This document shows, piece by piece, positions 11,661 to 22,191 of a stretch of 64,000 nt of DNA. The notes beneath the pieces are model-generated. The model saw only the letters and a program-made list of their open reading frames with translations, did not search any database and was not told the origin of the DNA. Each line of letters begins with the position of its first letter. The first letter of the stretch is position 1. The stretch spans positions 9,061,324 through 9,125,323 of the forward strand of contig CM037783.1 in the NCBI GenBank assembly GCA_021229015.1, given 5' to 3'. The position numbers were made by a program, and so were the translations under genes. This DNA comes from Solen grandis (lineage: Eukaryota; Mollusca; Bivalvia; Adapedonta; Solenidae).

Positions 11661-12219
11661 CTGTTCAATAATCCTCATAAGGTTTTTGCTGGTCTAACGA
11701 TTAGTTGAATGGACATTTTTGAACTTTTATTATTTTCAACCAGTCTATTGTATGCAAGTATACCCATACACGCGAAATATGGTAACATACCCCTCTTGAA
11801 AAATGTAAACAGTCTTCTGCGAAAACACATGACAATTGCAAAGCAAAGAAAGAAGAACATGAATTTAAAATAATATGCACACAATTTGTGCGTGAATTTA
11901 AAGAGGAAAGTCGATAATGTGAAAACGTGGTAGGCCAATTGAATTCAAAAGAAAAATCTACGTGTACAATTTAACAACATACGTTTCAACAGGTGCTTGC
12001 CATAGTTTGATTTTAAAATGTTTCGGCGGCAGCGGAAATAATGTCTGCGCATGGTCGAATTTTTTATTTTTCTTTTAAATCATAGCGATGATGAAACATT
12101 TATGGGTAATAACTATGTCTAAATGATACATTATATATCTCATTTATAAATAATAAAACCTATATTCAAAATAAATCAATTTCGCACACTTGTTCAGAGT
12201 TGCTGTCAATTATTTGAAG

Positions 12220-12545
12220 GCCAAAATGGGACCGATATGGGTTCCACATGGGTTGTAAAATGTTCGATATGTGTTGAATTACCTTTTTAGATACAAACGT
12301 TGCAGTTTATGACAAGGAAGTCACATACTAGCTCAAAGTAAATACGTTTTAAATAAATAAATAAATAATAATCGTTTTTCGTAAAGGTGCTGTAATATGG
12401 GACCCATCTGAAACCCTTATGGGCAAACCAATATGGGCTTGCCAACAAAAGTCACATATGGTTCCAATATGAGCAAACACATATGGGCTTGCCCAGATAT
12501 AGCCCATGCGGGACCCATATTGGTGTGTTCTCTGGGTCCAATGTA
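12220..12545. repeat. Dispersed repeat rich in ATATGGG/CCCATAT motifs
   Basis: Many copies of ATATGGG, CCCATATTGG and GGGACCCAT-like motifs alternate through the stretch (GACCGATATGGGTTCCACAT, ATATGGGCTTGCCAACA, ATATGGGCTTGCCCAGATAT). This type of degenerate, motif-dense repeat is non-coding. A 63-codon open frame across it is incidental. Confidence 0.5.
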
Positions 12546-13394
12546 TGTTATTTACCTAAAGCAGTTCACACATATTGTGCGTGATGGCGAGTTAGGTTCC
12601 TCCCAGGGCATTTCTTTATTTTGAAATAGAAAGGCAAACATACACATATCTTAAATAATTAAATACCTTGTCAATTTCTACACATAGTCAACAACAGATA
12701 GAATGTATGCTACGTATGAATGAAATCAGGTCCATGGCCCTTACTCCGGATTATTATGAAGCAAACAGAGAGCGATTTCAAATGACTAACTAGCAACTAT
12801 AGTTGCAGGAAAGCGTGTGGAGTTTTTGGCATCATATGACATTTGCCTCTATTTCTTCAATCACTACTGAAACGCTGGGTTTAGAATTATTGCTTTTTCG
12901 TGTTAATCCTGCCGCCGTCTCTCAGCGCATTGAGCGCTTTGACTCTTAGACAGCTTTACGATTAAGAGAAAAACAAATGCGGTAGGGGGTGGCACTGTTA
13001 ATTCAGATTGAAAGCTACATGCTATTGAAGTATTTCAGATAGAAGTAATACTTTTATTAGATATTCAGTTATGTAAATTGCATTTTTGTTGTTGTTGTTG
13101 TTTTTTAAGGTCAGTAATTTTATAATGGATTCGAAAAAAATGATATTAACACATGAAATTTCAGGAAAATCAGGGCAATTTGTTTTTTCTGAACCATTTA
13201 TAAAATAGCATTTCTATAACCGATAGTTACTATATGCAAAAATACACAATAAATCAATAAATGATATTTTAACCTTACGCGATATATAGATAGCAGGCTA
13301 GACTATGGTGAGCCTATCATGGAGATTCTGAGATATCCCTCATGAATAGTCATCAGTTGAAAGGAGTTTTTCAGACAATAATGAACTGCAAACT
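12546..13394. other. Intergenic, nothing recognised
   Basis: AT-rich, with a short (TTG)n run near 13088. No gene or repeat family identified. Confidence 0.3.
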
Positions 13395-13441
13395 GGAGTG
13401 CAAACCTATAGTCCCTGTCGGCGATGCCGGTAGGGGACTAA
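13395..13441 (+). mobile_element. Solo right end of the AGTCCCCTACCGG element
   Basis: GCAAACCTATAGTCCC followed by a GTCGGCGATGCCGG hairpin and GGTAGGGGACTA matches the last 45 bp of the element at 9884-10331. The rest of the element is absent. Confidence 0.6.
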
Positions 13442-14120
13442 AAAGATCATGAATCTATTTATGGTATGGATTTTCCCGCGCCTACATTGTATTTATATGG
13501 GGGTGTATACGGTATTTCATACTCATGAGACTGATCAGGTTGATTTTAATCAAAACTCATTCTTCGGATGTGAGCTTTTTGCCTATTCATTTTATATTTT
13601 ATAGGCCTTCTAAGTATGTAAAAGACCTATGTGTAAGAGGGACACTTCTGTCATATTTTGGATTGATTATATTAACAACGGTAATCTGGTTCATCGCTTG
13701 CTATTCTGTATGACAGAATTTCCTCAGTATAATCAAAGCGCTGATACCGCTGAGAGAACAGAGTTTTTAAGATAATGATGTCGCATTTCTTATGTTTATC
13801 AAAGTAAATTTAATATTTCCAATCGTTGCCAATGAACCAAATATTATAAACCCACTTTTACCTTGCTTGAATACCGTTGTTGAAAATGATAAACCCATCA
13901 TTTGTCTCAATGGATTGATAGCCGCTCTTCCTCTCCCCATTTCTCTAGCCTACAGTTTTTAAGATAATATGAATATGTAATCTAAAACAACAAACTTTCT
14001 ATTTAAGATTTGAATTATATGTAACTTAATATGTTGTATATATAAACACATGTACTTAAACTAATGAATTCATTATGACAGAAATATGTATGTCTTATAT
14101 TGCAAAAGACATTTAAAAAA
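13442..14120. other. Intergenic, nothing recognised
   Basis: A 62-codon plus-strand open frame (13525-13713) shows no domain. No repeat family or RNA gene identified. Confidence 0.3.
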
Positions 14121-14129
14121 GAAAAGAGT

Positions 14130-14206
14130 TAAAAAGTCACTCCCCTGGGACTCAAACCTACAACCTTAAGCATGCTAACCAGACGCTGTACCACTGCGGT
14201 GTTTCT
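14130..14206 (-). mobile_element. tRNA-like SINE head
   Basis: The minus strand reads CACCGCAGTGGTACAGCGTC ... GTTGTAGGTTTGAGTCCC, with A-box-like GCAGTGGTACAGCG and B-box-like GGTTTGAGTCC at tRNA-like spacing. The cloverleaf pairing is imperfect, so a SINE head is more likely than a working tRNA gene. Confidence 0.45.
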
Positions 14207-15740
14207 CATTCTGACGTCATCATGATTTTGTTTTATGTATATATTGTTGGCTATCGCTGGGAATTCCAGCCAGTCATTGTTCGAAATATCTCCGCATGAG
14301 ACTGCGTATTTTCTTTTTTCGTTACAGTTTATTAAACACGGTATCGCCAGCATCGATTTTCAACACATTTTTATTCCATTTCGACTTCTATACGCAATCG
14401 TACTGAAATAAACATGAAAATTGTCACAATTTAGTGTCAAGAGAGGGATCAAATTTTGGACTTTTTTTCTCAGTGTAGTAATAAAAGGGAAATCTTTAAA
14501 AATAAAATTACTAAATATAGCCCCGAATTGTTGTCCGATCCAAAATGTGTGCTTCCTTAGAACACCGTTGCAAGTAACCGTGTTCAAAAAGTCATGATGA
14601 CCATCAACATTGACTGGCCAAATAAAAAAACAGATTGGATTCAAGTAATCAAATGATATTTTTATCCTATATATGTGTTACATACTATATCAAGTCGCAG
14701 GTCAAGGATCCTAATTAGTGAAACAGTATTGATAACAAAGATATTCAGCCCTAAAGCTTCTCTTCACTTGTATCTAAATGCTTTGAGGTTAATATATGTG
14801 TGATTGCAAAAACGTAGAAGCCAAATGTTTGTTTCATTTAGATCAGTGCGATAATCACTTGGTATCTAAACGTTGATAAATAACACGACATCATCCAGAT
14901 AAACATATTATGTAAGTATATGCCCATGGATATTTGAAATCAAATGTGCTAATAAAAGATATATCTTATGGCTTTTTTACCTAAGTTATCTCCATTTATT
15001 TGTTTTACTGAACCTTGTTCCATTAGTATGAACAGTTTATAATCTATCGATCGGACTCAGTGCCTTCACTGAGGGGATAACGATAGACTGGGGAAGAAAC
15101 ATATGAACACCATTCTCAGTAACAAGATTCATTTTTTTATTATCTGACTTCTGAACGACGTATAACAAGTACAATCTCACTAGAAAGGTACGAGCAATTT
15201 TGTTTTCATATACCATCACCTACATAATTTTAAAACATCCAACACCGACAAACAAATTCACCTTGCATTTTTATTGATCAGGAATTAGATAACGTTTGAG
15301 AGGAAAAGGCCACGTTTTCTCAAAAATGAAAATTATTTCCAATAACATGAATGGTTCTGTATTTTTGTATTCATTTTACATTCACAAAACTATCTAAATG
15401 GTTCACAAATGTCCCATATCTGATATCTTCTGGACTTTTGCAGTGTTTAGATGATCACGCTTAACGGGGATGTTAAATATATATTTGCATTCGGCGTGCA
15501 TTGTAAGCACACGATGTAAAAAATGTCACCAATATGTCACCTACTGAACGTTAAGATATAATTATAAATATATTAGTCATATACGGTGCGTGTCTCTTCT
15601 GGATAAAACATCATCCTTATCAAACCAATAATCATCAAACAATGTCAGAAATGATATATCTGAGGAAAAAATCAGCCTTCAAAGCGTCCTTATCTGCAAA
15701 AGTAAACTATTTAATTTAGGCTTATTTCCTAACGGCCATC
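14207..15740. other. Intergenic, nothing recognised
   Basis: AT-rich sequence. The open frames at 14360-14644 and 15037-15219 (minus) have no recognisable domain. I see no RNA gene or known repeat. Confidence 0.3.
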
Positions 15741-15748
15741 TTCCCCAC

Positions 15749-15824
15749 TGTATAAAATTCAACCATTGTCCTCCCTGTTTACTTCATTATCCAGGAGCCG
15801 TCAAGATGATGTATTTTCTGGTAA
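15749..15824 (+). promoter_or_regulatory. Possible promoter and first exon (TATA box, MMYFL| start)
   Basis: A TATA box (TATAAAA, 15750) lies about 55 bp before ATGATGTATTTTCTG, which is immediately followed by a strong donor GTAAGTGATA at about 15822. A five-codon first exon (MMYFL) ending in a phase-0 donor is common in genes for small secreted proteins. No downstream coding exon was recognised in the next 700 bp, so the gene is unproven. Confidence 0.3.
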
Positions 15825-16579
15825 GTGATATATGTTGTAGTCTTTTATTTTCTCTTCATAGTTGTGAATTTTTATCTTTAGTCAGGCAGATGAAATTGTT
15901 TCCTATATTGTCGAACTGATGCATAAACATGTGAAAATACTCCTATTTGACAGGCAATCACACGTGGAAATGTGACCAAAAATGTCAAAATATCGCTGTA
16001 AATATCGCAACATGACTAACAAAGTGTCATGTATCTCAATATCAGTTTTGCCTTCAATGTCAATCCTCAATAGGATCAGTATTTGAGATTTATATTCTTA
16101 AAGACTCCACCCTTCTCTCTTTCGCTCTCTATAAATATTATATTGTACTTAAAAATATTTTCGAGCACTGTTAGATTTGTTATTTTATCAAACTTATCGT
16201 CAAATGTATTGTTATGGTTGAACAATAGTTCATCTTTTCATTAAGACAACATTTATCAATGCTCATTATTATATATATATATAGGCTCATATCAAGTAGT
16301 TATCCAGAGATGAAAGGTTTACGTAACTTTTTTTTAAAATAACCTCCGAGAGTATGTTTGTATTAACAGGACATTAATACTCTTTGATGAGCCTTAGCTT
16401 CCACATAGGGCATCAAGTGTGTTACGGGGTTTACTCTTGGTGTGGGTTCGTTTCTCATCCTGTTTTCTTCCTTTTTCTTAGCACGTCTATACATTAAAAT
16501 ATATTGCCAAAATGTTTGCATTTACTTATGTTGAAAAACAATGTTCTTGTATTTTGCGATAGCTTCTATATTGGAATCT
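15825..16579. other. Intergenic or intronic, nothing recognised
   Basis: A short (TA)n run lies at about 16269. No coding exon following the possible first exon at 15.8 kb could be identified. Confidence 0.3.
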
Positions 16580-17440
16580 AACCATCTCTAGCACTACATG
16601 TATAACTCCAAAATCAAATCGGGAATGACCCTGTTAACTGAAATGTTCCGAGATCGGTTTGTCGCGGGCAAATTTCATGTTCTTCAGGCGTTCTTTTCTA
16701 AACGTCTCGCCAACATATACCATTTCCCTGCTTTTACAGCAAAACATCCCATTCACTATGTTTACTGCTTTGCATTCATGCTTCCGCTCAAGTCGTTTTT
16801 CGATCCTTCGAGCTTTTTATGGATCCCCTTCTCCAACATGTCGCAAGCAACACAATCTTTCTTACATTTTTTTTTCTGATTGCTGAGTAACATTTTCATT
16901 TATGACACTGTTGGGTTTGTCATGGACCAGAATATCGATATTCCTATCCCGTTTGAAAGCTACAGCCTACCACACTTTCTCCGTTCTTTCTGACCTGTAC
17001 AGATTACGTTTGTGTTTACGAACAACATGGTGTATGTTTTTGCTGTTTATAATATGTTTTAACCAGAGGAACCCTATCTGTTCTTGTATTTCCATTTTTG
17101 TGTTGTAGAGGAACTTATTCCTGGCCAAGTCGTCTCCTCTCTCTAGCCCTTTTTCAACATGTCTTCTGCTGTAACTTTTCCCTTTGTGTTGTTTTTTGAA
17201 GATTCTCCTTTTCTTCGCGTAATTTTTTATTATTAGAGCATATGCTTTTCAGTCTCACACCTGGCCCATATGGTGAAGACCTGTCCACTGTACTCGCGTG
17301 GATAGACTTAAATTGCATATATTGGTGTTGGTCAACTGGTTTTGTATAAAGATCCGTTTCTTTCTTGTCATTTTCTATCTCAAATAGAGTGTCTTTGTAT
17401 ACTGAAGCCTGATCTTATTTCTCCATTGATATCTCATGCA
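16580..17440 (-). mobile_element. Penelope-like retroelement remnant: RT C-terminus and GIY-YIG endonuclease
   Basis: Read on the minus strand across frame breaks, the translation shows the conserved order of a Penelope-like element. First KETDLYTKPVDQHQYMQF and SSPYGPGVRLKSIC (late RT region). Then a basic linker with AVAFKRDRNIDILVH (the 'RRP.NLRD.LVHSKL' region). Then CVACDMLEKG. Finally MVYVGETFRKERLKNMKF, KPISEHFS and QGHSRFDFGV, which is the GIY-YIG type endonuclease pattern with its RHF/GH tail. Stops and frameshifts interrupt it throughout, so it is dead. The 5' two thirds are missing or beyond recognition. Confidence 0.75.
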
Positions 17441-17806
17441 TGGCATTTGCGTGTTCTTGGCATTTTTTTCTCACCATGAGTCCATAAGTCTAATCTATCA
17501 TCTCTACGCCGCTTTTAGAATTTTGGCAACTTTATTTTCAGTTAAGAGTAAAATAAAAGCCAGTCAAACGGCCGAGTTTGAAGTACCTGCGATTGCCAAA
17601 TTTCAAGGATTCTGCATTGTTAGAAATCACATGACTACCTAGCAGTCAATGATGCTGGATAAGATGCTGTTAAAAGAAACTCAAATGTCAATGCATTATT
17701 TTTATATACAAATACGCTTGTTTAACGACAAATATGTATTGCTTTTCATTTAGATTTTTTTGCATAAAATTATGGAAAAAATGAAATATTCATATACAAT
17801 AACATA
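17436..17806. other. Possible further Penelope remnant, then intergenic
   Basis: Up to about 17640 the sequence keeps the composition of the retroelement on its left and may hold more decayed reverse transcriptase. Beyond that nothing is recognised. Confidence 0.3.
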
Positions 17807-18527
17807 CGTGGTGTGTCCAGAAAGTTTGTGGACAAATATTTTGTTAAGAAAGATAACGTCATAACAACCACGTTTTTTCAAAACATTTTATATTCATGAT
17901 TTTCACATTTCTGTGCAAAATTTAAATGGCATGTCCTGAACAGCGAATAGTACATAGACTCAGTTTTTGCCCATATATCTAATGTTTTGCGACGCAGTTC
18001 ATAAAAGAATAAAAAAATGCTTTCATTACTGTCATAAAATCAATTAATTATGGCACGAAATATAGTACCATCTACTTTATTAGTACGTCTGCTTACTCTA
18101 TAAGTTGACTTCACTTCCTGAAAGAAGAGCCCGTAGTAAAAGACCATCGCATCAGTATTCACCATATTACTGAGCGCTTCGAAGTCAGTAAATAGACTGT
18201 AGATAACAAGCTTTAACATAATCTGGGTATGAACAAGGTATGCACAAGATGGGTGTCCGAAGAAAAAAAAATCCGAAGTGTCTATACCTCTCCTTACTTT
18301 ATTGTTATTTTGACGTCGACATCGTAACGCCATTTCAACTGCGCAGCACCTCTGATAGTGTGTTTCCTTGAATTGTCATTATTTTCTGACAGTTTAACGT
18401 AAACCCAAAATATTTTGTGTAATGTTCACTAAAAGTATGGTTATTACGGATATATATTTCTGTAATGAATACATGACTTATTTTTAATTCTGGTGTAGGT
18501 GTCCACGAACTTTTTGGACACACTTCG
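17807..18527. mobile_element. Mariner-like MITE with TA target-site duplication
   Basis: The left end CGTGGTGTGTCCAGAAAGTT...TGTGGAC and the reverse complement of the right end, CGAAGTGTGTCCAAAAAGTT...CGTGGAC, are matching inverted repeats of about 27 bp with few mismatches. TA dinucleotides flank both sides. At 721 bp it is too short for a transposase, and neither minus-strand open frame inside it (18333-18040, 18580-18335) resembles one. It is a non-autonomous Tc1/mariner derivative. Confidence 0.75.
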
Positions 18528-18586
18528 TACAATATCACATGCAATAACATATTTATAATAGAAGTATTCGTATGTTCCACATAATC

Positions 18587-19620
18587 ATCATCATCATCCA
18601 GTTTTGATTATCCAGGCCTTGAATTATTACAATTCACAAGGGTTAGGCCTGGCTATCCAGTCGGGAGCGAAGTCTCCCTATCCATGCCCGGCGATCTTGT
18701 TGGTTGGTACAGTCCATCCCTAGAGACTCACGATCCCGTTTCACTAGGTCTTCCAAAGACAGCTTTGGTCTGCCTGAAGCCCTTTGACAAGTAATGCTAA
18801 GGTTACGCACCTGGGATATCCATCGTTGAATGCGTTCTACGTGGCCAAACCATCTCAGCCTGTTATTTTTCCGGAGAATATCTGCAATATCTCTAATGTT
18901 AAGGGGGACATTCTCTTCAGGTTTGACTAGGCAGGTCCATCTTATCATGGCTCTGCATTACGCTGCAGTTTCCTGTGTGTGGCAGCTGCTACAGCCCATG
19001 TCTCGGAACCATATAGCAAGACAGGTCTTATGTAAGAAGAGTAGATACGACCTCTGGTAGCAATTGGCAGTTGTTTGCTTACTAGGGTTGGGAGGAGCTC
19101 TCTAAATTTGTTCCAGGCGGACTTGCAGCGTGTTATTGAAGCTACTTCACAACCCCCTCCAGATGACAGAGTGTCTCCAAGGTAGCGGAAGTCAGCTTCA
19201 ACCTCCAACTTTTTATCATCAACAGGTACCTCTTTGACTGGTCGAGCTTGTCCATTGCAGCGTGGCCACCTGTAGCTCGGGTCAGATTTGAGAGGGCCCT
19301 TGATACCACTGCATTTCTTGTGGACCAAGTTTGAGCAACTGGTACAAACGATGGAGTTTCTGCCTGTGCCGCTTAAGCAAATAGCACAGAGGGGGGAGCT
19401 TTCCTGTTCTTCTCAGAGAATCAAGATTGGGACCAGAGATCATTACTTTGGTCTTATTCATGCTTACTCTGAGACCTTTCTCCTCCATGCCTTTCTTCAT
19501 CTTCTGCACTCTCTCCAACAGCGCTTCTAGGGTGGTGTCAACAATAGTCAGGTCATCAGCATACAGGATCTCCCAAGGACAGCTTGTGCGGAACTCAGAT
19601 GACAATGCCTCCAGTACAAT
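18587..19620 (-). mobile_element. RTE-like LINE, 3' part, with inserted zinc finger, frameshifted
   Basis: The minus-strand translation gives the RT catalytic motif ILYADDLTIV (from about 19570), then VSMNKTKVMISGPNLDSL. After a frameshift comes a cysteine cluster, CAIC...VCTSC...HKKC, in a PHD/RING-like spacing (CxxC, CxxC, HxxC). Then FRYLGDTLSSGGGCEVA, RGRIYSSYIRPVLLYGSETW, and after another frame change NRLRWFGHVERI and GRPKLSLEDLVKRDRE. The 3' end carries a GATGATGATGAT simple tail, as in RTE-type LINEs. The 5' side is cut by the N gap. Two or three frame breaks show that it is inactive. Confidence 0.8.
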
Positions 19621-19720
19621 NNNNNNNNNNNNNNNNNNNNNNNNNNNNNNNNNNNNNNNNNNNNNNNNNNNNNNNNNNNNNNNNNNNNNNNNNNNNNNNN
19701 NNNNNNNNNNNNNNNNNNNN
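19621..19720. other. Assembly gap of 100 N
   Basis: A run of exactly 100 N, the conventional placeholder for a gap of unknown size. It interrupts the LINE on its left, so the true length between 19620 and 19721 is unknown. Confidence 0.98.
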
Positions 19721-20902
19721 AAATGTAAAATTCAGTATCTGAAGCATATCCTATTAAATTTTCAAGGTGCTCGGGCGTTTGCAACATACAGAAGTAAACA
19801 CATAGAAATTATGTTTCAACTTATGACGTCATATGAGCTCAAATGACGTTCATCTTCACAGAATGTAAAACACACTTAGAAACTCATATTCTGTAAAATA
19901 AATCAGCTTTCTAACTCACCAAAGCGATTTTATAGGCATTTAAATTTGACGTCAGTAGTTCTAATCTTGGATTCGGCATAAAACCTTCGCCTTTTCGATT
20001 TTGGAAAAACGGACACCGGGATGCACAACTAGAACGTAACATGCACATTCTGTGAAATTTTAATGAAAATTGGTGCATAAATAAAGGCTGTAGACCGTGT
20101 ACACATTTTTGTTGCTATTTTAAACCCTGACGTCACACGTGAAAAAAAAAAAGAATTGCTGCATTCGAAAGGGCCAAAGTCGCTGTATCTACTGATAAAA
20201 GTTCATGCTCCTGGCTCATCGGCAACCTGTTATAATTTGAATGTCAAAAGGAAGAAAAAAATGGCATAACAATAAGAAAAAAAAAACATAACAAACCCAA
20301 TAGGACTAATAATCAAGCTGTTATGAGTGTATTTCTTTCCTGTCTTAATTCGAAGGCATCAGATAAAATATTGCTTTATAATGTACCCTAGCACATATCC
20401 AGGCAAAGTAAAATACGCCCCAGATTACTAATGGTATATTGAGAAGTCGAAAACTGCAGAAAAAAAGCTATGGGGGTTCAGAAATAATATTTATTAAAAA
20501 CATAGTCACAGTAATTTTGTTTCAACATTTTTATGTTAAATAACATGGCATTATAATTATTTCTAGTCAACTTTAAGATTCATTCTTTATCAATCCATTC
20601 TGTATCTTTCTTAACATAAAATGCTAACATGTCTTTAACAGTTAGAGACAACTAATCTTACAATTTTTAAACAAATGGCTAACAGTAGTCTCTCTAAGAT
20701 CATAAGGCATTTAATTGCTTGTAATTGACCTGCTGATTAAAATGTTATGTGAACTAATACATTTGTTACAGTTACCTTCAACAATCTCGCTGGGTGTGTG
20801 TTAACAAACAATTGATCCACATAATTATGAGGAATGTAAAGAATGGACAGAATATGTACATGTATGTCCGACGTTAGGCAAGCGCAAGTCTAGTCATATG
20901 CA
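19721..20902. other. Intergenic, CRE-like motifs, no gene
   Basis: ATGACGTCATATGAGCTC near 19820 holds a consensus CRE (TGACGTCA). Further TGACGTCA-like sites occur near 19950 and 20130. They sit in a GC-poor stretch of likely repetitive DNA, so a regulatory role is not shown. No coding frame or known repeat was identified. Confidence 0.35.
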
Positions 20903-21052
20903 TCATTTCTCTGAGGCTGCACTCTGATGAGTATGGCCAATAATTCTTGACCTGCATCGTTTATACCACACCACAGCCACAATTATTACCAGAAGCAACA
21001 GAAACAACAACAGCCATGATAACAAGTATGATGTCACAAACAGGTGGTGATC
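20903..21052 (-). CDS. TNF-receptor-like gene, last exon: transmembrane segment and short tail
   Basis: After an acceptor (AACCACACAG|GAT) the frame runs DHHLFVTSYLL, a hydrophobic stretch (SWLLLFLLLLVIIVAVVW), then the basic stop-transfer YKRCRSR and a short tail ending HQSAASEK before TGA. This is a clear single-pass type I membrane end. The cytoplasmic tail is only about 20 residues, with no death domain. It enters in phase 0 while the cysteine-rich exon leaves in phase 1, so either a small exon between them was missed or the annotation needs one more splice. The link to the exon at 21800 rests on proximity, strand and topology. Confidence 0.6.
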   Translation of the reverse strand, partial: DHHLFVTSYLLSWLLLFLLLLVIIVAVVWYKRCRSRIIGHTHQSAASEK

Positions 21053-21799
21053 CTGTGTGGTTTCCAATCACTGTAATGGATAAGTTAAACAATTTTCGCA
21101 AATAACATGAAACTCAATAATCAGTCATATTAAATACACAATAAATACAACAAATACATATCACAAAAGTAAAAGTGTACTGAGATTCATTCAGTAAGTA
21201 ATTGCAAGCATGCATTTTGGAGTGTCTGTATATTTTTTAAAACCGTTTATAAACTATGTACATTAGCAAAATGCCATCATTGTAAAAGGTGAACCAATGT
21301 TTGCTAAGGTTCAAAAGCTATTGTAAAATAGGGATTACTCAACATATTATAAACCTTAAGTTATAGAACAATGTGCAAACTCATAGTCTACAAACTTTAC
21401 TTAAAACTAACGAAAAAATAATTATGAACGTATGTCATCATTCTTGTTTTCCTAATAAAATACGTAAAACTTCTTATTGTATTATGTAATCCAAGAATGG
21501 TTAGACATGTTACAACTTATTGTTTAAATAGATTTACTGCTAATACTGCCGGTAGAATTCCGAGCTTGAATCATTATTATCATGATGATAATCAAACTCC
21601 ACACAGTGATCTCCCTTGCAAAAAAAAAAAATCGTTATCTACAACTGTAAGGGGAGGTAACTACTGCGGCGGAGTTTGGAAGATAATTGGCAGACCGTTT
21701 CCTACTCAGTTTATTTGGTTTTCAGTTTGAGTAAATATTTTCATATCTGCCTGTTTATGATAGTAAAATAAGATAAGCCAAACATATATTCATGCTTAC
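21053..21799. other. Intron of the TNF-receptor-like gene
   Basis: AT-rich. An extra small exon is expected here from the phase mismatch, but I could not place it. A 77-codon plus-strand open frame (21497-21730) is not convincing. Confidence 0.4.
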
Positions 21800-22191
21800 T
21801 TTTTTCTTTGCATACCGCATTACTGGTAGAATTACAGGGGACTCCAATGCCGTGTTCGGTACAGTTGGAACACAACATGCACTGAAACATGTCAGTACCA
21901 TTTGAAAACGTCCCATCTGGACACATGTCGCATATCGTATCCACATCCGTACTACAGTTCTTCTTTATATAGTCCCCTCGTGGACACTTTGAACATGGTC
22001 CACATACTGTATCATTATTATGTGTACAGTTCTTCTTTATATAGTCCCCTCGGGGACACTTTGAACATGGTCCACATACAGTATCATCATTATCTGTACA
22101 GTTCTTTACCTTCAACATACCGGATTTGCATTCCGAACATTTCTCACAGCTTTGCCATCAAAGAAAGTTCCTGTACTCCATTACAAGGATT
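21800..22191 (-). CDS. TNF-receptor-like gene, exon of cysteine-rich domains, with two frame breaks
   Basis: The acceptor TTCTATTATAATAG|AAT opens in phase 0, matching the signal-peptide exon. NPCNGV starts the first TNFR cysteine-rich domain. The readable continuation GTFFDGKA and then CEKCSECKSGM lie in two successive other frames, each offset by one missing base, so the first domain is broken in this assembly. From there the frame is open through NCTDNDDTVCGPCSKC, a near-identical second module, CSTDVDTICDMCPDGTF and CMLCSNCTEHGIGVPC to VCKEK and the donor GTAAGC (phase 1). Cysteine spacing (CxxCxxC, repeated) fits TNFR repeats, which bind TNF-type ligands outside the cell. Either a recent pseudogene or a consensus with two one-base deletions. 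Confidence 0.75.
21957..22100 (-). repeat. 72-bp tandem duplication within the TNFR-like ectodomain
   Basis: Two neighbouring 72-bp units (21957-22028 and 22029-22100) are nearly identical and both encode a 24-residue half-domain around DTVCGPCSKCPRGDYIKKNC. The unit is a multiple of three, so the frame is kept. The few differences are mostly silent or conservative, which implies a recent duplication or gene conversion. Confidence 0.85.

Noticed and set aside
19800..20140. CRE (TGACGTCA) cluster as an enhancer
   Set aside because: Sites lie in what looks like repetitive DNA, without a nearby promoter; motif matches alone are insufficient.
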